Shown: positions 54,601 to 63,401, counted from the first letter of the stretch. The stretch is DNA of 64,000 bases from Massilia sp. Root133 (GCF_001426525.1 NZ_LMEW01000031.1:185711-249710), one strand, 5' to 3'. Notes: generated from the sequence alone by a model not told the origin. Numbers and translations are program-made.

Positions 54601-56147
54601 TCGTTGTCGCGGTTGCGCTGTTCCTGGCGCTTGCGCTCCGTGATGTCGAGGACGACCGCGTTGATGCCGACCAGGTCCCGATCCCGCCCGTACACCGGGT
54701 AGTAGCTGCAGATCCAGTGGCGCATGATGCCCGGCTCCGCGGGCGATTCTCCGCTGTCCTCGACGTCGATCAGCGGTCGCCCCGTCGTCAGCACGTGGCG
54801 GTAGGGCCGTTCGATGTGGATGCCCCGTTCGCCCAGCAGGTCGGGCAGGGTGTGGCCGATGTGGGCGCTGGCGGGGAGCGCGTTCACGGCCGCCAGGTAG
54901 TCGTTGATCATCACGACCTTCAGGCTGCGGTCGAGGAACGCGAGGCCTACCGGCGCCGTCGCGTACACGGTCGCCAGCATGGCGGAGGAACGCTGCAGTT
55001 CGTCGGTGCGCTCGGCCACGAGCGACTCCAGGCCGGCGCGGTATTGTTGCAGTTCGCCTTCGACCTTGCCGAGCGCGCGCGCGACGGTCGCCGCCTCGCG
55101 GATCGCCAGCGGCGGGATCACGAGCGCCTCGCCACGGCCGAGGGCCGCCGCCGGCTCGGTCAGGGCGCGCACCGAGCGCGCGATCGAATCGCCGATGCGC
55201 CAGGCCAGGCCCAGGCTGACGGCCAGCATGACGGCGATCCACGCGAGCGTCGTGGCGGGATCGGGCCCGAGGATCTCGCGCGCGGCGTGGCGCGGAAAGC
55301 CGATCGCCACGGCCCAGTCGTGGCCGAGCGTGCGCGCATACGCGGAATACATGGCCTGCGGACCGTGCGCCGTCAGCTCGACGATGCCGACCGGGCTCTT
55401 GGCCACCGCCTTGATCAGCTCCGGGTGCATCCTGTCGCCGATCCCGTGCGGCGTGTGGCCGCGGTAGGCGACCAGCCTGCGGTTGTTGTCGAACACGATC
55501 GCGCTCCAGCGCGCCGGCAGGTTCTGGTTCGCGAGCAGTTCCTGGAGGCGGCGCGGGCGCAGTTCGACCGTCACCGCATACGCGACCTTGCCCTCGCGCC
55601 AGACCGGCACGCTGATCGAGATCACCCAGGGCTGCGTGGCGTCGCCCCGGTGCAGGCCGGACGTGACAGCGTCGCCGCTGGCGAAGACGGCGCGGATGTC
55701 GGCCTCGTTGCCGCGGGGCGGGAGCGTGCTGCCGAGGGCGTGGCGCGTGTCGAGGAGGACTTTGCCGTCCGGCGCGCTGACCGCAACCGCATAGGCGGGG
55801 AATTCGGGGCGCAGCAGCCGGCGCGCCGCCGTGTAGAACGCGGCCAGGTCGCCTCTGGCGAGATTCGCCTGGTTGGCCAGGGTGCGCGCCGCCGTTTCGC
55901 CGTTGGCCAGGTCGCGGTCGACGGCCGCGGCCAGCGCGCGCGCGATCATCTCCGCATCCTCGGCGACGTGGACCCGTTCGCGCTGGTCGGCGTCCCTGGC
56001 GAACACGATGTAGCCGATCAGGATCGGCAAGGCGCACGCCAGCACGAGCGTCACGAGCTTGGCGCGTATGGAAGGGAGAGAACGACGTTGTAACAGCTGC
56101 ACAGCAAGCTCCGCGGATAATGCGCAGCCCAGGCGCCTTGCGAGCAT
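51627..56147 (-). CDS. Hybrid sensor histidine kinase with Cache, PAS, two REC and Hpt domains
   Basis: 1506 residues. A membrane helix near 30-48, a periplasmic Cache-like sensor (to about 290), a second membrane helix and HAMP come first. Three PAS/PAC domains follow at about 390-775. The HisKA has phospho-acceptor H798 (SHEIRTPMN), and the ATPase has GTGLGLAIS. REC1 (FIDSVLGDLDG) and REC2 (D1222, MDLQMPVMDG) follow. The Hpt has H1367 (AHRLRGV). REC1 has Ala where a switch Thr/Ser is usual. The phosphorelay presumably ends in the coupled REC-GGDEF. The start at 56147 lacks a clear ribosome site, so it may be a little downstream. Confidence 0.9.
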   Translation of the reverse strand: MLARRLGCALSAELAVQLLQRRSLPSIRAKLVTLVLACALPILIGYIVFARDADQRERVHVAEDAEMIARALAAAVDRDLANGETAARTLANQANLARGDLAAFYTAARRLLRPEFPAYAVAVSAPDGKVLLDTRHALGSTLPPRGNEADIRAVFASGDAVTSGLHRGDATQPWVISISVPVWREGKVAYAVTVELRPRRLQELLANQNLPARWSAIVFDNNRRLVAYRGHTPHGIGDRMHPELIKAVAKSPVGIVELTAHGPQAMYSAYARTLGHDWAVAIGFPRHAAREILGPDPATTLAWIAVMLAVSLGLAWRIGDSIARSVRALTEPAAALGRGEALVIPPLAIREAATVARALGKVEGELQQYRAGLESLVAERTDELQRSSAMLATVYATAPVGLAFLDRSLKVVMINDYLAAVNALPASAHIGHTLPDLLGERGIHIERPYRHVLTTGRPLIDVEDSGESPAEPGIMRHWICSYYPVYGRDRDLVGINAVVLDITERKRQEQRNRDNEVMFRALFEGSGDAHVLIAYGAGFISANQAAIDLFGCAGADEFLAMAPASSSPDFQPNGRRSDELWHEAMRRTLDTGGNRFEWIYRRRDGSLFHADVLLNSVDIGGRGIVQGTIRDITARVETAAALRAASRRLEESERMIRTVTDHLPALVGYWDADMRCRFANKPYLDWLERDAADVIGHTLVELIDEDQVREVMPHLEGVLRGERQFFERRLHRKGSGKVIQAWGSYIPDFDADGRVQGFYMLHADITELKRTQSRLEEALHAAEAASSAKGEFLANMSHEIRTPMNAIIGLARLLEEADLGRRERGYVARMQMAARSLLSMLNDVLDYSKVEAGQLVLEQTPFALDDVLASIAAMSATSAWNKGIEPVFAVHPDVPARLVGDPMRLGQVLLNLVSNAIKFTERGEVVLTIEPAGPDALAFTVRDTGIGIPPEQQQRMFEAFSQADTSTSRKYGGTGLGLAISRRLVRLMGGDLRVDSVPERGATFRFTAPFGIAGDAAPAQPETAPLRVLVADDNASSRAALAALLAGRGWHVETAASGADTLALLRAAGPFDVAFIDSVLGDLDGASVIAFARADQAISLPRCALLAADPERERLDAVAADLRIDAVLAKPFTPGAVADALAELHSGAPAPASGRPTPLGGRLAGMRVLVVEDNLLNQEVANYVLVHAGASVDFAANGRSAVSMLAEHSANCSAHYDAVLMDLQMPVMDGFEATHAIRAMGLDRLPIIAMTANALDEDRRRALAAGMNDYLAKPIDVDELVNMLVRVTGRPAASPSEAAQTALAAGLAVPAYLPGIDLKATLPRFGGNFASFAALFRRFESSQGGAVADIRALLDAGDRAGAGQAAHRLRGVAANLGATDVASQALELEQALRSEDEAALALRLARLDAALSIVLEAARDLPAPEAKPAPAAAPEDSAILQRELAQLLDLLHNNNMKAIAQFETLRPALARLEPCQVAPLADAVATLRFEEAARLVRTLLDTKEDA

Positions 56148-56173
56148 GGTAGCCCAGCAGCCACCTCATGTAA

Positions 56174-56278
56174 ATTCGGGGTCGGAGCACATTTTGGGCA
56201 GGTGCCGCAGCCGCAAGTGTCTGTTTTATCGAAGATTTAACGCCGCGCGTCGGGGAAAAAGTGGACCTGACCCCGAAT
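56174..56278. repeat. REP-like element with imperfect terminal inverted repeats
   Basis: ATTCGGGGTC at 56174-56183 and GACCCCGAAT at 56269-56278 form a 10-bp perfect inverted repeat, with weaker matching extended inward to about 22 bp. The 105-bp unit is lower in GC than the genes. Such GGGGTC-type sequences recur in genomes of related bacteria as I recall, but I cannot check copy number. Confidence 0.45.
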
Positions 56279-56431
56279 CTTGGCAACATTTGTTTCTTGT
56301 GTGGCATGCAGGAGTGACACGGAGTCGCGCGGACGATACGTTTTGCCTTACGTAAAGTCATTCTCCACGTTAATTTTTCGTTCCTCTGGAATACAATGAA
56401 GGACTAGTCCTACATTGATCGAAGAGGTGGT

Positions 56432-58138
56432 ATGGCCCGGCCCGAAAAAGTCCGACTTGGCGAAATCCTGGTGCAACAAAAGCTGTTGTCGGAAGACCAG
56501 CTGAACCAGGCGCTTGCCGACCAGAAGCGCACGGGCCGCAAGCTCGGCCGCGTGTTCGTCGAGAGCGGTTTCGTCACGGAGGAGCAGATCTCGGGCGCCC
56601 TGGCGCGCCAGCTGGGCATCCCTTACCTCAACCTCAAGTTCTACAACATCAACCAGGACGTCGTGCGCCTGCTGCCGGAAACGCAGGCGCGCCGCTTCCG
56701 CGCGCTCGTGCTGGAAGACCGCGGCGAGACGATGCTCGTCGGCGTCTCCGACCCGACCGACCTGTTTGCCTACGACGAGATCGCGCGCCTGCTCAAGAAG
56801 GGCGTCGAGCTGGCCGTCGTCAACGAGACGGAAGTGCTGCAGGCCATCGACCGCATCTACCGCCGCACGGGCGAGATCACGGGCCTGGCGCGCGAGCTCG
56901 AGCAGGACCTGGGCGACACGACCTCGGTCGACTTCAACGCGCTGTCCGCCAACTCCGGCCTCGAAGAAGCGCCGGTGGTGAAACTGCTGCAGTCGGTGTT
57001 CGACGACGCGGCCCAGGTGCGCGCGTCCGACATCCACATCGAGCCGCAGGACGGCCGCCTGCAGATCCGCTTCCGCATCGACGGCGTGCTGCACCTGCAG
57101 ACGGAAGCCGACATCAAGATCGCGACGCCGCTGGCGCTGCGCCTGAAGCTGATGGCGGACCTGGACATCTCGGAAAAACGCCTGCCGCAGGATGGCCGCT
57201 TCGCCGTCAAGGTGCGCGGCCAGCGCATCGACGTCCGTATCTCGACGATGCCCACGCAGTACGGCGAATCCGTCGTCATGCGTCTGCTGAGCCAGGTGGG
57301 CATGAACTTGCGCCTGGATGCGATCGGCATGCCGGCCGCGCTGGTGGAACGCTTCCGCGCCATCGTCCAGCGGCCGAACGGCCTCGTGCTCGTGACGGGG
57401 CCGACGGGTTCCGGCAAGACGACCACGCTGTACAGCGCCCTGGCCGAGCTGAACTCCGTCGAGAAAAAGCTCATCACGGTCGAGGACCCGATCGAATACC
57501 GGCTGTCCGGCATCAACCAGGTGCAGGTCAACGACAAGATCGAGCTGAATTTCGCGCGCGTACTGCGTTCCGCGCTGCGCCAGGACCCGGACATCGTGCT
57601 CGTCGGCGAGATGCGCGACCAGGAGACGGCGCAGATCGGCCTGCGAGCCGCCATGACGGGCCACCTCGTGCTGTCGACCTTGCACACGAACGATGCCGCC
57701 TCCACGCCGCTGCGCCTGATGGACATGGGCGTGCCGCGCTACATGGTGAGCGGCTCGCTGCAGGCCGTGCTGGCGCAGCGTCTGGTGCGCGTGATCTGCG
57801 AAAGCTGCTCCGAGCCGTACCAGCTGCCGGCGCCGGAACGCGCCTGGCTGCGCGCCGAACTGGGCGACCGCGCCGAAACGGTGCCGTTCTTCCACGGGCG
57901 CGGCTGCTCGCACTGCAACGGCACGGGCTACCGCGGCCGCACGGGCGTGTACGAACTGCTGGAGATGACGCGCGTCGTCAACGAAGCCGCCAACCACCCG
58001 GACCCGTCGCACTTTCTGAAGGTGGCGCATGCCGAGATGCGCGGCGAGACGCTGCGCCGCAGCGGCGTGCGCCTCGCGATCCAGGGCCGCACGACGGTGG
58101 CGGAAGCCATGCGGATCAGCAACCAGATGGAAGACTGA
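56432..58138 (+). CDS. mshE: MSHA-type pilus assembly ATPase (GspE/PilB family)
   Basis: 568 residues. An N-terminal GspE/MshEN domain (LGEILVQQKLLSEDQLNQAL, residues 9-28) comes first; in MshE this domain binds c-di-GMP. Walker A is GPTGSGKTT with K329; an Asp box, Walker B (DIVLVGEMRD) and a tetracysteine zinc site (CESC...CSHC) follow. It powers pilus extension at the inner membrane. c-di-GMP control would link it to the cyclases at 36529 and 50698. The ribosome site GAGG is 5 nt upstream. Confidence 0.88.
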   Translation: MARPEKVRLGEILVQQKLLSEDQLNQALADQKRTGRKLGRVFVESGFVTEEQISGALARQLGIPYLNLKFYNINQDVVRLLPETQARRFRALVLEDRGETMLVGVSDPTDLFAYDEIARLLKKGVELAVVNETEVLQAIDRIYRRTGEITGLARELEQDLGDTTSVDFNALSANSGLEEAPVVKLLQSVFDDAAQVRASDIHIEPQDGRLQIRFRIDGVLHLQTEADIKIATPLALRLKLMADLDISEKRLPQDGRFAVKVRGQRIDVRISTMPTQYGESVVMRLLSQVGMNLRLDAIGMPAALVERFRAIVQRPNGLVLVTGPTGSGKTTTLYSALAELNSVEKKLITVEDPIEYRLSGINQVQVNDKIELNFARVLRSALRQDPDIVLVGEMRDQETAQIGLRAAMTGHLVLSTLHTNDAASTPLRLMDMGVPRYMVSGSLQAVLAQRLVRVICESCSEPYQLPAPERAWLRAELGDRAETVPFFHGRGCSHCNGTGYRGRTGVYELLEMTRVVNEAANHPDPSHFLKVAHAEMRGETLRRSGVRLAIQGRTTVAEAMRISNQMED

Positions 58139-58147
58139 TAGACATTC

Positions 58148-59395
58148 ATGCCGTTCTTTGCCTACAAGGGCCGCAACGCGCGCGGCGAATTGATGCAGGG
58201 GGTGCTGGAAGGCGCCGACAGCAGCGCCATCGCCGACCAGTTGTTCGGCACTGGCGTCACGCCGCTCGACATCACCCCGACCACCCGCAAGGCGACGACG
58301 CCGGGCAACGCCGCCGGCGCGAACGACAGCCTGTGGGAACGCCTGACGCGCAAGAAGGTCACGTCGATCGACGTGCAGCTGTTCAGCCGCCAGATCTACA
58401 CGCTGCTGAAATCCGGCGTGCCGATCATGCGCGGCCTCGCCGGGTTGCAGGAATCGGCGACCAATAAAAGCTTCGCGCGCGTGATCCAGGACCTGCGCGA
58501 ATCGCTGGACGCGGGCCGCGAACTGTCGACCGCGATGCGCCGTCATACGGAATGCTTCACGCCGTTCTACCTGTCGATGGTGCGCGTGGGCGAGATGACG
58601 GGCCGCCTGGAAGAAGTCTTCCTGCGCCTGTTCGACCACCTGGAATTCGACCGCGACATGCGCGACCGCGTGAAGACGGCGATGCGCTATCCCACGTTCG
58701 TCATCATCGCGATGATCGCGGCGATGGTCGTCGTGAACGTGTTCGTGATTCCTCAGTTCGAAAAGGTCTTCCAGAGCTTCCACGCCGAGCTGCCGCTGAT
58801 GACGCGCATCCTGATCACGACGTCGCGCTTCACCGTCGAGTACTGGCCCGTGATGCTCGGCGCCGCCCTGGCGGCCTTCTTCGGTGTGCGGGCGTGGACG
58901 CGGACCGTGTCCGGACGCCTGGCGTGGGACCGCTGGAAGCTGCGCTTCCCCATCGCCGGCAAGATCATCCACAAGGCCACGATGGCCCGCTTCGCGCGCA
59001 GCTTCGCGCTGTCGATCCGCAGCGGCGTGCCGATCGTGCAAGCCCTCTCGGTCGTCGCGCAGACGGCCGACAATGCCTACCTGACCATGCGCCTGGACCA
59101 GATGCGCGACGGCGTCGAGCGGGGCGAAAGCATCCTGCGCACGGCGACCAACGCCCAGGTGTTCACGCCGATCGTGCTGCAGATGATCGCCGTGGGCGAG
59201 GAATCCGGCTCGCTCGACGACCTGATGGACGAGATCGCGCAGATGTACGAGCGCGAGGTCGATTACGAGCTCAAGACGCTGTCCAGCCAGATCGAGCCGA
59301 TCCTGATCACCTTCCTCGGTGCGATGGTGCTCGTGCTGGCGCTCGGCATCTTCCTGCCGATCTGGGACCTGGGCAAGGCAGCCCTGCATCATTGA
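58148..59395 (+). CDS. mshG: MSHA-type pilus inner-membrane platform protein
   Basis: 415 residues with two GspF/PilC domains, each with hydrophobic helices. The conserved QLFSRQIYTLLKSGVPIMRGL occurs in the first, and RFARSFALSIRSGVPIVQAL plus the E-S-G loop (GEESGSLDDLMD) in the second. It connects the ATPase to the pilin. It starts 9 bp after mshE. Confidence 0.87.
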   Translation: MPFFAYKGRNARGELMQGVLEGADSSAIADQLFGTGVTPLDITPTTRKATTPGNAAGANDSLWERLTRKKVTSIDVQLFSRQIYTLLKSGVPIMRGLAGLQESATNKSFARVIQDLRESLDAGRELSTAMRRHTECFTPFYLSMVRVGEMTGRLEEVFLRLFDHLEFDRDMRDRVKTAMRYPTFVIIAMIAAMVVVNVFVIPQFEKVFQSFHAELPLMTRILITTSRFTVEYWPVMLGAALAAFFGVRAWTRTVSGRLAWDRWKLRFPIAGKIIHKATMARFARSFALSIRSGVPIVQALSVVAQTADNAYLTMRLDQMRDGVERGESILRTATNAQVFTPIVLQMIAVGEESGSLDDLMDEIAQMYEREVDYELKTLSSQIEPILITFLGAMVLVLALGIFLPIWDLGKAALHH

Positions 59396-59405
59396 CGAGG
59401 CATCC

Positions 59406-59891
59406 ATGATTCGTGTGAAGACAGCCAGCGGGTTCACCCTGTACGAATTCGCGATCGTCGCCGCCATCACGGCGGCGCTGTCGACCGTGCTGCTGCACCG
59501 CCTGGACGGCTACCGCCGCGCGGCCGAGGACGCGGCGGCGCGCCAGACCGTGGCCGCGCTGCGCACGGCGCTGCAGGTCGAGGCGGCCCGCCATCCCGGT
59601 ACGCTCGCGGCGCTCGCCGGGCAGAATCCGATGCGCCTGCTGGCACGGCCGCCGGCCGATTATCTTGGCGAATTCGCACTATCCGAGCAGGGTAGCGTGG
59701 CACGAAACGGGTGGGTGTTTGACCCACGCGACAAAACCCTTGTCTATCTCACCTCAGAACGAGAAAGATTTGCTTCGGGCAAATCGAAATTGCCTACGTT
59801 CAAGGTAGAATTAACCCGAACTCCTGCTGACGCAGGGAAACAAATGATGAGTCTTGCATTGAATGAAATCGGTGTGCAAGGCGGTCGTTAA
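59406..59891 (+). CDS. Type IV minor pilin-like protein (mshB/mshF-like)
   Basis: 161 residues. The prepilin leader is short (MIRVKTASG) and is followed by FTLYEFAIVAAITAALSTVLL; the Glu at position 5 of the mature pilin is present. The C-terminal part is soluble and has no disulphide pair. GAGG precedes the ATG. The DNA changes from GC-rich to markedly AT-richer at about 59660, inside the gene, suggesting recombination. Confidence 0.78.
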   Translation: MIRVKTASGFTLYEFAIVAAITAALSTVLLHRLDGYRRAAEDAAARQTVAALRTALQVEAARHPGTLAALAGQNPMRLLARPPADYLGEFALSEQGSVARNGWVFDPRDKTLVYLTSERERFASGKSKLPTFKVELTRTPADAGKQMMSLALNEIGVQGGR

Positions 59892-59937
59892 TCAAAACCC
59901 ACGCGGCCGGGAATGCCGCACCTAAATCGGAGAGAGC

Positions 59938-60456
59938 ATGAAAGTAAGTATCAAGAACAATGCGCAGGGCGGCTTCACCTTGATCGAATTGATCGTCGTG
60001 ATCGTTATTCTGGGCATCCTGGCTGCGACGGCACTGCCGAAGTTTGCCAACCTGGGCAGCGATGCCCGCGTGGCCAGCCTGAATGCTGCGAAAGGTGCAC
60101 TCAGCGCGACCGCGGCAATGGCGCATGGCAAGTTCATGGTCGATCCGAACGTGACCACGACCAAGCAACTCACGGTCGAAGGCGTGACGATGAACATCAA
60201 CACCACGACCGGCTATCCGGTGGCCGACAGCAATCTCGCGGAGGCTGCCGGCATGAAGGACGGCGTCGACTATAAGGTCATCGCGACGGCCGCTACGACG
60301 GGTACCAATGCTTCGGGTGCGTCGATCAAGCTCGTACCGCAGAGCCTTGCGGGCACGACCAATGAGGCGAACTGCTACGTCCAGTACACCGAGGCAACGA
60401 CGGCGGGCGGCGCACCGTCGATCAAAGTGAACGGCACGGCGGCAAATTGCAACTAA
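59938..60456 (+). CDS. mshA: Type IV (MSHA) major pilin
   Basis: 172 residues. The leader ends NNAQGG, and the mature protein starts FTLIELIVVIVILGILAATAL with the conserved Glu. The C-terminal part contains a Cys pair (EANCYVQY...TAANCN) forming the usual D-loop. Assigned as the major pilin by position, length and a strong ribosome site (GGAGAGAG), plus a terminator after it. Base composition is AT-richer than the neighbours. Confidence 0.8.
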   Translation: MKVSIKNNAQGGFTLIELIVVIVILGILAATALPKFANLGSDARVASLNAAKGALSATAAMAHGKFMVDPNVTTTKQLTVEGVTMNINTTTGYPVADSNLAEAAGMKDGVDYKVIATAATTGTNASGASIKLVPQSLAGTTNEANCYVQYTEATTAGGAPSIKVNGTAANCN

Positions 60457-60474
60457 GCGTTTTTACGCTGGATC

Positions 60475-60503
60475 AATCGGGACCGCAATGCGCGGTCCCG
60501 ATT
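60475..60503 (+). terminator. Intrinsic terminator after the pilin gene
   Basis: Perfect 12-bp stem AATCGGGACCGC/GCGGTCCCGATT with a 5-nt loop, 18 bp after the pilin stop; the following T content is modest. It likely sets pilin mRNA level apart from the downstream genes. Confidence 0.7.
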
Positions 60504-60619
60504 GTCGTTTACAGGCCGAATGCTGCGTATTGACCACACCCCATTAGTAGTTCCACACGGAAAACCAAATATATTCTCCCAGAGTAAAAATTTGGTATCG
60601 GAATTTCCTACCGCTTGAA

Positions 60620-60625
60620 TATAAT
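60620..60625 (+). promoter_or_regulatory. -10 box upstream of mshI
   Basis: TATAAT, 53 bp before the mshI start, in an AT-rich stretch after the pilin terminator. The -35 is poor (TCGGAA at 17-bp spacing). Confidence 0.4.
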
Positions 60626-60677
60626 CAAGCCTCTATCGCACTTATCTCGACCAAGTCACGGATAACCATCGCCACGC

Positions 60678-61625
60678 ATGGGTTTTTTCAGTAAAGCACA
60701 GAACAATGCAGCCTGGCTGGCCATGGTGCCGCAGCGCGACGGGATCGCGGCGGCCAGCGTGCGCCGTGGCGCGGACGATGGCGCGAAGCCGGCCGTGACG
60801 CATGCCGTCTTCTTCCCCGGCGCCCCGTCCGCGGACAGCCTCGACAAGGCCGCGAAGGAGATGCACAGCGCGAGCTACCGCTGCACGACAGTGCTGGCCG
60901 GGGGCGATTACCAGTTCATGTCGGTCGAATCGCCGAACGTCCCGCGCGAGGAACTGAAAAGCGCCATGCGCTGGCGCCTCAAGGACATCCTCGATTTCCC
61001 CATCGACGACGCCACGTTCGACGTCCTCGACGTCCCGCTCGACCCGAACGCCGTCGTGCGCCCGCAGCAGAGCGTGTTCGCGATCGCGGCGCGCAACAGC
61101 ATCGTGTCCGCGCGCCAGAAGATGTTCAACGCGGCCAAGGTGAAACTGCGCGCGATCGACATCCCCGAGATGGCCCAGCGTAACGTGTCCGCGCTGCTGG
61201 AGCAGGACGGCCGCGGCATCGCGCTGCTGTCGTTCGGCGAGGACGGCGGCCTGTTGACCGTGTCGTGGCGCGGCGAGCTGTATCTGTCGCGCCGCATCGA
61301 CGTCACGCTGGCCCTGCTGCTCGACGACGACCACGACCGCAAGCACCAGGCCTTCGACAAGATCACGCTGGAGCTGCAGCGCTCCCTCGACAACTTCGAG
61401 CGCCAGTTCTCGTTCATCAGCGTGGCCAAGCTCGTGCTCGCGCCGACCGGCGCCACGGGCCTCGAAGACTACCTGTCGAGCAACCTGTACACGCGGGTCG
61501 AGACGCTCGACCTGGCCGACGTGCTCGACCTCGGACGCGTGCCGGACCTGGCCGATCCGGGCCGCCAGCAGCGCTTCTTCGTGCCCATCGGCGCCGCGCT
61601 GCGCGTCGAGGAGGGCGCGGCATGA
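60678..61625 (+). CDS. mshI: MSHA biogenesis protein, PilM/GspL-like
   Basis: 315 residues. The actin-like PilM/GspL fold pattern is seen (KLVLAPTGATGLEDYL, ALLLDDDHDRKHQAF), typical of MshI. It works with the PilN-like and MshJ proteins in the cytoplasmic/inner-membrane alignment complex. It is coupled to the next gene by ATGA. Confidence 0.75.
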   Translation: MGFFSKAQNNAAWLAMVPQRDGIAAASVRRGADDGAKPAVTHAVFFPGAPSADSLDKAAKEMHSASYRCTTVLAGGDYQFMSVESPNVPREELKSAMRWRLKDILDFPIDDATFDVLDVPLDPNAVVRPQQSVFAIAARNSIVSARQKMFNAAKVKLRAIDIPEMAQRNVSALLEQDGRGIALLSFGEDGGLLTVSWRGELYLSRRIDVTLALLLDDDHDRKHQAFDKITLELQRSLDNFERQFSFISVAKLVLAPTGATGLEDYLSSNLYTRVETLDLADVLDLGRVPDLADPGRQQRFFVPIGAALRVEEGAA

Positions 61626-62293
61626 GCCAGCAGATCAACCTGTTCAATCCCGCGTTCCAGCCGCAGAAGAAGATCTTCTCCGTCAATGCGATGGCCGGCG
61701 CGCTCGGCGTGCTGGTGCTGCTCGTCGTCGGCACGGGCGTGTACGCCAAAATGCGCATCGCGCAGCTGGAAGCGCGGGTCGCGCGCGGCGAGGCGGAGGT
61801 GCAGGCCGCGCAGAAACGCCTGGAAGCCGCCACCGCCGAATTCGCGCCGCGCACGAAGGACGGCCGCCTCGAAGCGGAGGTGGCCGCGGCCCAGGCCGAG
61901 CACGATGCCTTGCGGCGCGTGGCCGACGTCATCCAGCGCGGTGACCTGGGCAATACCGAAGGCTATGCGGAATACTTTCGCGCGCTGGCGCGGCAAAGTG
62001 TCGACGGCCTGTGGCTGACGGGCGTGACCATCACGGGCGCCGGCACGGAGATCGGCGTGCGCGGGCGCGCGCTCGATCCGGCCCTCGTGCCGGGCTACCT
62101 CGCGCGCCTGCGCAATGAGCGCGTCCTGCAGGGCAAGCCGGTGGGCAGCATGCAGATCGGCCAGGCGTCCACCGTCAAGGTGCTCGGCGCCGACGGCAAG
62201 GAGTCCGATGCACCGGCGCCGTACGTCGAATTCAGCCTGCAGTCGGCCGCCGCCGGTGCGGCACCGGCGCCGGGCACCGGAGGCCAGCCATGA
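61622..62293 (+). CDS. PilN-like MSHA biogenesis protein
   Basis: 223 residues. One membrane helix (residues 22-43, VNAMAGALGVLVLLVVG) is followed by a coiled-coil periplasmic part and a ferredoxin-like domain. It starts MSQQINLFNP, the PilN-type opening that binds the MshI/PilM groove. It overlaps both neighbours by 4 bp. Confidence 0.78.
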   Translation: MSQQINLFNPAFQPQKKIFSVNAMAGALGVLVLLVVGTGVYAKMRIAQLEARVARGEAEVQAAQKRLEAATAEFAPRTKDGRLEAEVAAAQAEHDALRRVADVIQRGDLGNTEGYAEYFRALARQSVDGLWLTGVTITGAGTEIGVRGRALDPALVPGYLARLRNERVLQGKPVGSMQIGQASTVKVLGADGKESDAPAPYVEFSLQSAAAGAAPAPGTGGQP

Positions 62294-63006
62294 AGCGCCG
62301 CTGGCTCCAGTTCACGGCGCGCGTGGAGGCGCTGCAGCCGCGCGAACGCATCATGGCATTCGGCGCCGCCGTCGTCATGCTGGTGTTCCTCGCGAATAGC
62401 TTCGTGTTCGCGCCGATGTCGCGCAAGGAAGCCGCGCTGCGCTCGACCCTGCAGCAGCAGACCATCACCATCGGCGGCATCGCGGCCGACATCGAAGGCA
62501 AGGCGCGCGCCTACGGCAACGATCCGAACGAGGCGCTGCGCAAGCACCTGGGCGAATTGCGGGCCGAGACGGCGCGCACGAGCGACGAGCTGCGCACGAT
62601 GCAGAAAGGCCTCGTGCCGCCGGAACGCATCGCGCCGCTGCTGGAAGCGATCCTGCGCGCGAACGGGCGCCTGAAGCTCGTGTCGCTGAAGACGCTGCCC
62701 GTGTCGACGCTGACCGACGGCGCGGCGCCGGCACCGGCAGCGGCGGCATCGGCACCGGCACCGGCACCGGCCGCACCGGCGCCGCCGCCCGTCGTGAAAT
62801 CGCCCGACCTGCTGTACCGCCACGGCGTCGAACTGACGGTGCGCGGCAGCTATCTGGACATGGTCGACTACATGCAGGCGCTGGAGACGCTGCCCACCCA
62901 GCTGTTCTGGGGCAAGGCGCAGCTGGATGCGGAAGCGTATCCGAACGTGCGCCTGACCCTGACGCTGTACACCCTGAGCCTGGACCCGAAATGGATGAAG
63001 CTGTGA
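62290..63006 (+). CDS. mshJ: MshJ/PilO-like protein
   Basis: 238 residues. One membrane helix near 20-42, coiled coil at 60-115, an Ala/Pro linker at about 140-170 and a C-terminal beta/alpha domain follow the PilO layout. It pairs with the PilN-like protein in the periplasm. Confidence 0.72.
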   Translation: MKRRWLQFTARVEALQPRERIMAFGAAVVMLVFLANSFVFAPMSRKEAALRSTLQQQTITIGGIAADIEGKARAYGNDPNEALRKHLGELRAETARTSDELRTMQKGLVPPERIAPLLEAILRANGRLKLVSLKTLPVSTLTDGAAPAPAAAASAPAPAPAAPAPPPVVKSPDLLYRHGVELTVRGSYLDMVDYMQALETLPTQLFWGKAQLDAEAYPNVRLTLTLYTLSLDPKWMKL

Positions 63007-63389
63007 TTCCGACGACGATGAAGCCGGCCCTGCGCGCCGCATTCCTGGCGCTGCTGCTGGCGGGCGGCGCCCACGCGCAGCCGCTGCAGGACCCGACGAA
63101 ACCGCCCGCGGCGGCGACGCCGGTCGCGCTGGGTCCGCAGGCCGTGAGCAGCGGCCCGCAGCTGCAATCGATCCTGATCGGGCGCGCGGCGGGCGGGCGC
63201 CACGTGGCCGTCATCGACGGCGAGACGGTGCGCCAGGGCGAGAGCTTCCGCGGCGCGAAGGTCGTGCGCATCCGCGAGAACGAGGTGGAACTGGCGCGCG
63301 GCGGCGAACGCCAGGTGCTGCGCCTGTACGCCGAAGCCGAAGGCGCCATCAAGGGCGACCACGCCGCCACGGTCACCGTGCGGCGCTGA
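63003..63389 (+). CDS. mshK: MshK/PilP-like protein
   Basis: 128 residues. A signal peptide (cleaved after GAHA) is followed by LQDPTKPP and a small beta domain (IDGETVRQGESFRGAKVVRIRENEV) typical of MshK/GspC homology domains that link the platform to the secretin. GTG at 63003 overlaps the previous stop (GTGA) and is chosen on that basis; ATG at 63018 is an alternative. Confidence 0.7.
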   Translation: MIPTTMKPALRAAFLALLLAGGAHAQPLQDPTKPPAAATPVALGPQAVSSGPQLQSILIGRAAGGRHVAVIDGETVRQGESFRGAKVVRIRENEVELARGGERQVLRLYAEAEGAIKGDHAATVTVRR

Positions 63390-63401
63390 CAGAGGATGAG
63401 G

